Assembly (NCBI GenBank): GCA_964617995.1
Contig: CAZTXD010000137.1
Span: 1-9,716 of the forward strand
Direction: 5' to 3'
Origin: CAZTXD01 sp964617995
GTDB lineage: Bacteria; Actinomycetota; Acidimicrobiia; Spongiisociales; ZC4RG35
Length of the DNA stretch: 9,716 bases
Shown: one piece after another, positions 5,524-9,716 of the stretch
Numbering within the stretch: the first letter of the stretch is position 1
Layout of the letters: every line of letters starts with the position of its first letter
Position numbers and translations under genes: made by a program
The notes under the pieces: generated by a model
Seen by the model: only the letters and a program-made list of their open reading frames with translations
Told to the model about the DNA's origin: nothing
The model's database searches: none

Positions 5524-8500
5524 ATGATCCATGGCTACTACCGGCATCCCACCATCCACGGCGACCGGATCGTGTTCGTCTCCGAGGACGATCTGTGGGA
5601 GGTGTCGACCGAAGGGGGGCGGGCGCGTCGTATGACCGCCAACCCGGGCCCGTCCGCTCATCCGGCGTTCTCCTCCGACGGCACTCGTATCGCCTACACC
5701 GGCCGGGACGAGGGCGTCACCGAGGTGCAGGTGATGCGCGCCGAGGGGGCGAGCCCTGAGCGTCTCACGTTCCACGGGGGGCTGAGCGAGGTCGTCGGCT
5801 GGGACGGCGACGACATCATCTACGCCTCCAACGCCGAATGGCCGTTCTCGAACGACTTCCGGCTGTGGTCGGTGCCGTCGGCGGGGGGAACTCCCCGTCT
5901 GCTGGAGTGGGGACCGGCCCGGTCGCTGGCCCGCCGGCCCGGAGGGCCAGGACTGGTCCTGGGACGTCACACCGCCGATCCCGCCCGCTGGAAGCGGTAC
6001 CGGGGGGGCCGGGCGGGAAGCTTGTGGATCGATCGCCACGGCGACGGGGAGTTCGGGGTTCTCGTCGATCTTGCCGGCAACCTGACCTCTCCCATGTGGA
6101 TCGGGCGCAGGATCTATTTCATCTCCGACCACGAGGGCCACGGCAACGTCTACTCGGTGACCCCCACCGGTCGTTCCCTCGCCCGTCACACCCATCACGA
6201 GGACTTCTACGCCCGCCACGCCTCCACCGACGGGCGCTCCATCGTCTACCACCATGGAGCCGACCTGTGGCTTCTCGATCCCCGAGGTGACGATGGGCCG
6301 CGGCGGCTGGACGTGACGATCCCCTCGGCCCGTCCGCATCGCAACCGCCGTTTCATGGGTCCCGGGCGGTTCGTCGAGTCTGGCTCCCTCCACCCCCAGG
6401 GCCACTCGCTGGCACTGACCGTACGCGGCGGGGCCTACACGATGCCTCTGTGGGAGGGAGCGGTGCGACGTCACGGGCCGGTATCGGAGGTTCGCCGGCG
6501 CCTGACGACCTGGCTGGCGGATGGTGAATCGATCGTCTCGGTCACCGACCGGACGGGCGAGGAGTCGCTCATCGTCGAGTCGCTGGACGGAGGCGAGCCC
6601 AGGGTCCTCGAAGGCGATTTCGGGCGCGTGCGCAGTCTGGATGTTGCTCCGGCGGGAGCCGACCGCGTGGCCGTGACGAACCACCGCCACGAGGTGCTCC
6701 TGGTGGCGGTGGATTCGGGAGAGGTGTCCCCGGTGTATCGCAGCTCCCACTCGTGGATCGCCGGCACCGCCTGGTCGCCCGACGGTCGCTGGCTCGCCTT
6801 CGCGGCGGCCACCACCCGCACCAGCCACAGCATCTTCCTCCTCGACACCTCCGCCGGTGACGATCCCGTGATGATCACCCGACCGGCGTTCGACGATCGC
6901 TGGCCCAGCTTCGACCCCGGCGGGAAGTACCTCTATTTCACGTCGGGTCGCGTGTTCGACCCCGTCTACGACACCCACTTCCACGACTACTCCTTCCCGA
7001 CCGGGACCAGACCCCACCTGCTCACCCTCCGGGCCGACGTCGGGTCGCCTTTCGACCCGGCCCGTCGCCCCGCCCGGGTACCGGGGGCGCCACCGGCGGG
7101 GAAGCATCCCGGAAACGACAAGGACCAGGACGAGTCGGGTCCCGAGCCGGTGGAGATCGACGTCGAAGGACTGGAGTCGAGGGTGGTCGCCTTCCCCCAG
7201 CCTTCGGGACGCTACAGCCGGGTCGTGGGAGCGAAGGGGAGGGTCTTCACGGTCTTCTACCCGGTCACGGGCAGCCTGACACCCGACAGCAAACCCACGG
7301 GGCGCCTGGAGGCATGGGACTTCAACACCGAGAAGATCGAGCAGATCGCCGAGGGTGTGTCGGCGGTGTCGAGCACCGCCGCGGGGACGGTGATATCGAT
7401 CCGGTCGGGAAAGAAGCTGCGAGTGGTCCCGGTCGGCTGGAAAGAAGACAAGTCCGGCGGATCCGAAGCCAATCGGGCCAGCGGGTGGATCGACCTGGAC
7501 CGCCTCCGGGTGCAGGTGGACCCCGGAGCCGAGTGGCGTCAGATGTTCAGTGAGGCCTGGCGTCTCCAACGCGACTACTTCTGGTTCGAGGACATGTCCG
7601 GGGTCGATTGGCGGGAGGTTCACCACCGCTACCTCCCCATCGTCGACCGCGTCGGCTCCCGGGCGGAGTTCAGCGACCTGATGTGGGAGATGCAGGGGGA
7701 GCTGGGCACCTCGCACGCCTACGAGCTGGGAGGCGACTACCGGCCCGTCCCCACCTTCCCCCAGGGTCTCCTGGGCGCCGACCTGGAAGAGACGAGAGGT
7801 CGATGGAAGATCGCCGGCATCGTGGAGGGCGACCCCTGGGATCCCAAGTCCAGCTCTCCGCTGGCGGCCGCCGGCGTCGACGCAGCCGTCGGTGACCGTT
7901 TGGTGGCGGTGGATGGGGTGGAGGTGCAGGCGGGGCGGGACCCGCACTCGTTGCTGGTGGACCGGGGTGGCCGGCCGGTGCAGCTGACGCTCAAGCGCGG
8001 TCGCCGCGCCCCGCACACGGTCGTCGTGACGCCTTTGAAAGACGAGACCCCGCTGCGCTACCGGAGCTGGGTGGAGGCCAACCGAGCAACGGTGGCGGAG
8101 GCGACCGGTGGCCGGGCCGGTTACATCCACATACCCGACATGGCCCCGTTGGGCTACGCCGAGTTCCACCGGTCCCTTCTCACCGAGGTCGACCGTGACG
8201 GCCTCGTCGTCGACGTTCGCTACAACCGGGGAGGCAACGTCAGCCAGCTCCTCCTGCAGAGACTGATGCGGCGCCGCCTCGGATGGGAGGTCACGCGGTG
8301 GCGTGAGCCGATGCGCTTCCCCTACGACGCCCCCGCCGGTCCCATGGTGTGCCTCACCAACGAGATGTCGGGCTCGGACGGGGACATCTTCAGCCACACC
8401 TTCAAGCAACTCGGGTTGGGGCCTCTCATCGGCACCCGTACCTGGGGAGGGGTAGTGGGGATCTGGCCGCAGCAGTCCCTCGTGGACGGCACCGTCACGA

Positions 8501-8730
8501 CCCAGCCCGAGTTCGCCCATTGGTTCGACGATGTCGGCTTCTCGGTGGAGAACTACGGGACCGACCCCGACATCGAGGTCGTGATCGCGCCTCAGGACTA
8601 CGCCGCCGGACGCGACCCCCAACTCGACCGGGCGGTCGCCGAGCTGGAAGAGCTGATCGATGCCCACGACCCCGGTGTGCCGGATCTCAGCCGGCGGGAG
8701 TCGCTCACGCCTCCCCGGCTGACCGACTGA
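5524..8730 (+). CDS. Tricorn protease (peptidase family S41)
   Basis: The 1068-residue product nearly equals the 1071 of Thermoplasma acidophilum tricorn, a cytosolic peptidase that trims oligopeptides. The order fits: two beta-propellers (about 5-300 and 310-660, with blades such as HPAFSSDGTRIAYT and WSPDGRWLAFAA), C1 (about 665-738), PDZ (about 745-840) and C2 (about 845-1050). The active site looks intact: Ser730-His731 (GTSHAYE), nucleophile Ser951 with Asp952 (MSGSDGDIF), Gly904 in NRGGN and Glu1009 in VENYGTDPD. The spacings from Ser951 to Gly904 (47) and to Glu1009 (58) equal Gly918-Ser965-Glu1023 of the archaeal enzyme, and Ser730-Ser951 is 221 against 220. The propellers are joined to later parts by a charged Pro/Gly/Asp stretch near 517-545. 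No signal peptide is seen. ATG 5524 has no ribosome site nearby; GAGGAG lies about 27 nt upstream, and TAGTGT (5509-5514) could be a -10 for a leaderless message. Confidence 0.94.
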   Translation: MIHGYYRHPTIHGDRIVFVSEDDLWEVSTEGGRARRMTANPGPSAHPAFSSDGTRIAYTGRDEGVTEVQVMRAEGASPERLTFHGGLSEVVGWDGDDIIYASNAEWPFSNDFRLWSVPSAGGTPRLLEWGPARSLARRPGGPGLVLGRHTADPARWKRYRGGRAGSLWIDRHGDGEFGVLVDLAGNLTSPMWIGRRIYFISDHEGHGNVYSVTPTGRSLARHTHHEDFYARHASTDGRSIVYHHGADLWLLDPRGDDGPRRLDVTIPSARPHRNRRFMGPGRFVESGSLHPQGHSLALTVRGGAYTMPLWEGAVRRHGPVSEVRRRLTTWLADGESIVSVTDRTGEESLIVESLDGGEPRVLEGDFGRVRSLDVAPAGADRVAVTNHRHEVLLVAVDSGEVSPVYRSSHSWIAGTAWSPDGRWLAFAAATTRTSHSIFLLDTSAGDDPVMITRPAFDDRWPSFDPGGKYLYFTSGRVFDPVYDTHFHDYSFPTGTRPHLLTLRADVGSPFDPARRPARVPGAPPAGKHPGNDKDQDESGPEPVEIDVEGLESRVVAFPQPSGRYSRVVGAKGRVFTVFYPVTGSLTPDSKPTGRLEAWDFNTEKIEQIAEGVSAVSSTAAGTVISIRSGKKLRVVPVGWKEDKSGGSEANRASGWIDLDRLRVQVDPGAEWRQMFSEAWRLQRDYFWFEDMSGVDWREVHHRYLPIVDRVGSRAEFSDLMWEMQGELGTSHAYELGGDYRPVPTFPQGLLGADLEETRGRWKIAGIVEGDPWDPKSSSPLAAAGVDAAVGDRLVAVDGVEVQAGRDPHSLLVDRGGRPVQLTLKRGRRAPHTVVVTPLKDETPLRYRSWVEANRATVAEATGGRAGYIHIPDMAPLGYAEFHRSLLTEVDRDGLVVDVRYNRGGNVSQLLLQRLMRRRLGWEVTRWREPMRFPYDAPAGPMVCLTNEMSGSDGDIFSHTFKQLGLGPLIGTRTWGGVVGIWPQQSLVDGTVTTQPEFAHWFDDVGFSVENYGTDPDIEVVIAPQDYAAGRDPQLDRAVAELEELIDAHDPGVPDLSRRESLTPPRLTD

Positions 8731-8738
8731 GGAGAGAG

Positions 8739-9344
8739 ATGAAGGACTTCACCCAGTGGCGCCCTCATCCCTGGCACGGTCTCGACGCCGGCCCCCAGCC
8801 TCCGGTGATGATCACCGCCTACATCGAGATCACGCCCTTCGACGTGGTGAAGTACGAGGTCGACAAGGCGACCGGTTACCTCAAGGTCGATCGTCCCCAG
8901 CAGACGTCGTCGTCACCGCCGACCCTGTACGGATTCATCCCGCGCACCTTCGCCGGCGACCGGGTGCGCGACCTCTGCCCCGGAGCCGAGAAAGGCGACG
9001 GCGACCCCATGGACGTGTGCGTGATCTCGGAACGACCCATCGGCCGCGCCGACATCCTCCTCACCGCCCGTGTGGTGGGTGGCCTGCAGATGGTGGATGG
9101 GGGAGAGGCCGACGATAAGGTGATCGCAGTCTTGGAGCGGGACCCGATCTGGGCCGACGTCCAGGATCTGGTGGAACTGCCCGACGCGCTGATCGATCGG
9201 CTCGCCCATTACTTCGGGACCTACAAGCTCCATGCCGGAGCCGACTCGGCCGACGTCGCCATCCAGCGACGGTACGGACGGGAGCATGCCTACCGGGTGA
9301 TAGAGGCGTCGATGGAGGACTATCGAGAGCGGTTCCCTGGGTAG
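8739..9344 (+). CDS. ppa: Family I inorganic pyrophosphatase
   Basis: The 201-residue product is a soluble Mg-dependent pyrophosphatase (PPi + H2O to 2 Pi) that drives biosynthetic reactions. The active-site set is complete: Lys38 and Glu40 (VKYEVD), Arg52 (KVDR), Tyr64 (LYGFIP), Asp87/Asp89/Asp92 (DGDPMD), Asp120, Asp125 and Lys127 (VDGGEADDK), and Tyr162-Lys163. The spacings match E. coli Asp65/67/70, Asp97/Asp102/Lys104 and Tyr141-Lys142. The N-terminal WRPHPWHGL (7-15) and YIEITPFDVVKYEVD place it in the longer, roughly 200-residue branch, which I associate with groups such as Chlamydiae, Bacteroidetes and spirochaetes, rather than the roughly 160-residue form typical of mycobacteria. ATG 8739 follows a GGAGAGAG ribosome site, 8 nt after the tricorn stop. 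A repeat edge begins at its stop codon. Confidence 0.95.
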   Translation: MKDFTQWRPHPWHGLDAGPQPPVMITAYIEITPFDVVKYEVDKATGYLKVDRPQQTSSSPPTLYGFIPRTFAGDRVRDLCPGAEKGDGDPMDVCVISERPIGRADILLTARVVGGLQMVDGGEADDKVIAVLERDPIWADVQDLVELPDALIDRLAHYFGTYKLHAGADSADVAIQRRYGREHAYRVIEASMEDYRERFPG

Positions 9345-9350
9345 TGGGTG

Positions 9351-9392
9351 GTTGTCAGTTGTCAGTTGTCGGTTGTCGGTTGTCGGTTGTCG
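9351..9392 (+). repeat. Heptamer array, six copies
   Basis: Six head-to-tail copies of GTTGTC(A/G): two ending in A, then four ending in G. It directly precedes the first 60 nt core. The length is a multiple of 7 and not of 3, and the array is outside any gene. Confidence 0.95.
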
Positions 9393-9452
9393 GTGAGGCG
9401 GGAGACGACGGCCGGCGAGACCGGCTGCGGCGGATGGCCCCGACCATCCCGG
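9393..9452. repeat. 60 nt core repeat, copy 1
   Basis: The copy begins GTGAGGCGGGAGACGACGG and ends ACCATCCCGG. It holds two small hairpins: GCCGG-cgaga-CCGGC (9411-9425) and GGATGG-ccccga-CCATCC (9432-9449). It is identical to copy 2 over all 60 nt, and to copy 3 over the 51 nt visible. Confidence 0.93.
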
Positions 9453-9470
9453 ATCTCGCAGCGGGCGGCC

Positions 9471-9499
9471 GTGGGGGGCGTGGGGGGAGTATCCCCCAC
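9471..9499. repeat. G-rich hairpin, copy 1
   Basis: Two GTGGGGGG runs (9471-9478 and 9480-9487) are followed by CCCCCAC (9493-9499). The second run forms a 7 bp stem with a six-base loop (8 bp if a G-U pair is allowed); the first run can compete for the same C-rich arm. No T-run follows, so a normal intrinsic terminator is not evident. Confidence 0.7.
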
Positions 9500-9507
9500 A
9501 GTCGGTG

Positions 9508-9542
9508 GTTGTCAGTTGTCAGTTGTCGGTTGTCGGTTGTCG
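9508..9542 (+). repeat. Heptamer array, five copies
   Basis: Five copies of GTTGTC(A/G): two ending in A, then three ending in G. It has one G-type unit fewer than the first array and has the same flanks, as expected from slipped-strand gain or loss. Confidence 0.95.
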
Positions 9543-9602
9543 GTGAGGCGGGAGACGACGGCCGGCGAGACCGGCTGCGGCGGATGGCCCCGACCATCCC
9601 GG
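9543..9602. repeat. 60 nt core repeat, copy 2
   Basis: Identical to copy 1 over 60 nt, including both small hairpins (9561-9575 and 9582-9599). The sequence diverges from copy 1 right after the final GG. Confidence 0.93.
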
Positions 9603-9621
9603 CCCCCTGACGGGAGGAGCC

Positions 9622-9650
9622 GTGGGGGGTGTGGGGGGAGTACCCCCCAC
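9622..9650. repeat. G-rich hairpin, copy 2
   Basis: GTGGGGGG (9631-9638), loop AGTA and CCCCCCAC (9643-9650) form a perfect 8 bp stem, with a competing GTGGGGGG run at 9622-9629. Against copy 1, the closing base pair is G-C instead of G-T (G-U in RNA), so pairing is kept on the plus-strand transcript. Confidence 0.72.
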
Positions 9651-9665
9651 AAGTCAATACAGTCG

Positions 9666-9716
9666 GTGAGGCGGGAGACGACGGCCGGCGAGACCGGCTG
9701 CGGCGGATGGCCCCGA
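9666..9716. repeat. 60 nt core repeat, copy 3, cut by window edge
   Basis: The 51 nt before the right edge match copies 1 and 2 exactly. This copy is preceded by ACAGTCG with no heptamer array, so the edge joins the core directly. Confidence 0.9.

Larger units (their letters stand above)
9343..9716. repeat. Nested repeat region after ppa: two full modules and one truncated module
   Basis: This stretch of over 300 nt has no credible gene. It repeats a module: a short AGT(C/G)GGTG edge, a heptamer array, a 60 nt core, a diverged 18-19 nt link and a G-rich hairpin. The cores start at 9393, 9543 and 9666, so the periods are 150 and 123 nt; the difference is mostly lost heptamers. The left edge AGTGGGTGG (9343-9351) matches AGTCGGTGG (9500-9508) at 8 of 9 bases, so the repeat begins within the ppa stop codon. 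The window ends inside the third core. Confidence 0.9.

Noticed and set aside
4732..8667. A 1311-codon open frame on the minus strand opposite the USP-CBS and tricorn genes
   Set aside because: It is the shadow of strongly supported plus-strand genes in GC-rich DNA. Its translation is low-complexity (His/Arg/Gly/Pro-rich) with no domain, while the plus-strand products have intact catalytic residues.
9344..9657. Open frames on both strands through the repeat region
   Set aside because: Heptamers read in three frames give repeated SVVG/QLSVV strings, a familiar false-gene pattern. The frames depend wholly on the repeats and have no ribosome site or domain.
9343..9716. CRISPR-like array
   Set aside because: The repeats are too long, with 123-150 nt periods, internal heptamer arrays and repeated rather than unique intervening sequence. 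No cas gene is present.
1..9716. tRNA, rRNA or riboswitch genes
   Set aside because: Almost all of the window is protein-coding. I saw no cloverleaf, rRNA-like or known riboswitch sequence in the short gaps or in the repeat region, though short RNAs cannot be excluded by eye.

Overview
The window is GC-rich and densely coded, typical of a high-GC actinobacterium. A DUF5667-type protein, a three-gene NAD(P) transhydrogenase with a split alpha subunit, bacterial tricorn protease and a USP/CBS protein together suggest an Acidimicrobiia-like or other uncultured actinobacterial lineage. That placement is inference; no marker gene settles it. One gene is cut by the left edge and one repeat array by the right edge.

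Layout. Minus strand, right to left: pntAA (4514-3387), pntAB (3387-3097), pntB (3100-1733), a small four-helix membrane protein (1782-1384) and a nitroreductase-family flavoprotein (1383-766). Their ends overlap or abut, so they look like one operon built around the proton-translocating transhydrogenase. After a 78 nt gap follows a DUF5667-like membrane-anchored protein (687 to the left edge). Plus strand: a USP-like/CBS-pair protein (4582-5490), a full-length tricorn protease (5524-8730) and a family I inorganic pyrophosphatase (8739-9344), spaced 33 and 8 nt apart. The two units diverge from a short region (about 4515-4592) that holds two adjoining perfect palindromes.

How the genes may work together. 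The transhydrogenase uses the proton gradient to make NADPH from NADH. The nitroreductase-like enzyme would be an FMN oxidoreductase that could use reduced nicotinamide. The USP/CBS protein has a nucleotide-binding signature and may sense energy status. Tricorn trims peptides from proteolysis, and pyrophosphatase removes PPi made by biosynthesis. A link to energy or growth state is plausible but inferred.

The 372 nt after the pyrophosphatase gene (9345-9716) hold no credible gene. They hold a nested repeat: two full and one truncated copy of a module with a 60 nt core, hairpins, a G-rich hairpin and a variable heptamer array (6, 5, then 0 copies). This and the divergent palindromes are the least explained structures here. 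I see no convincing new multi-gene system; most of the window is recognisable housekeeping and redox metabolism.
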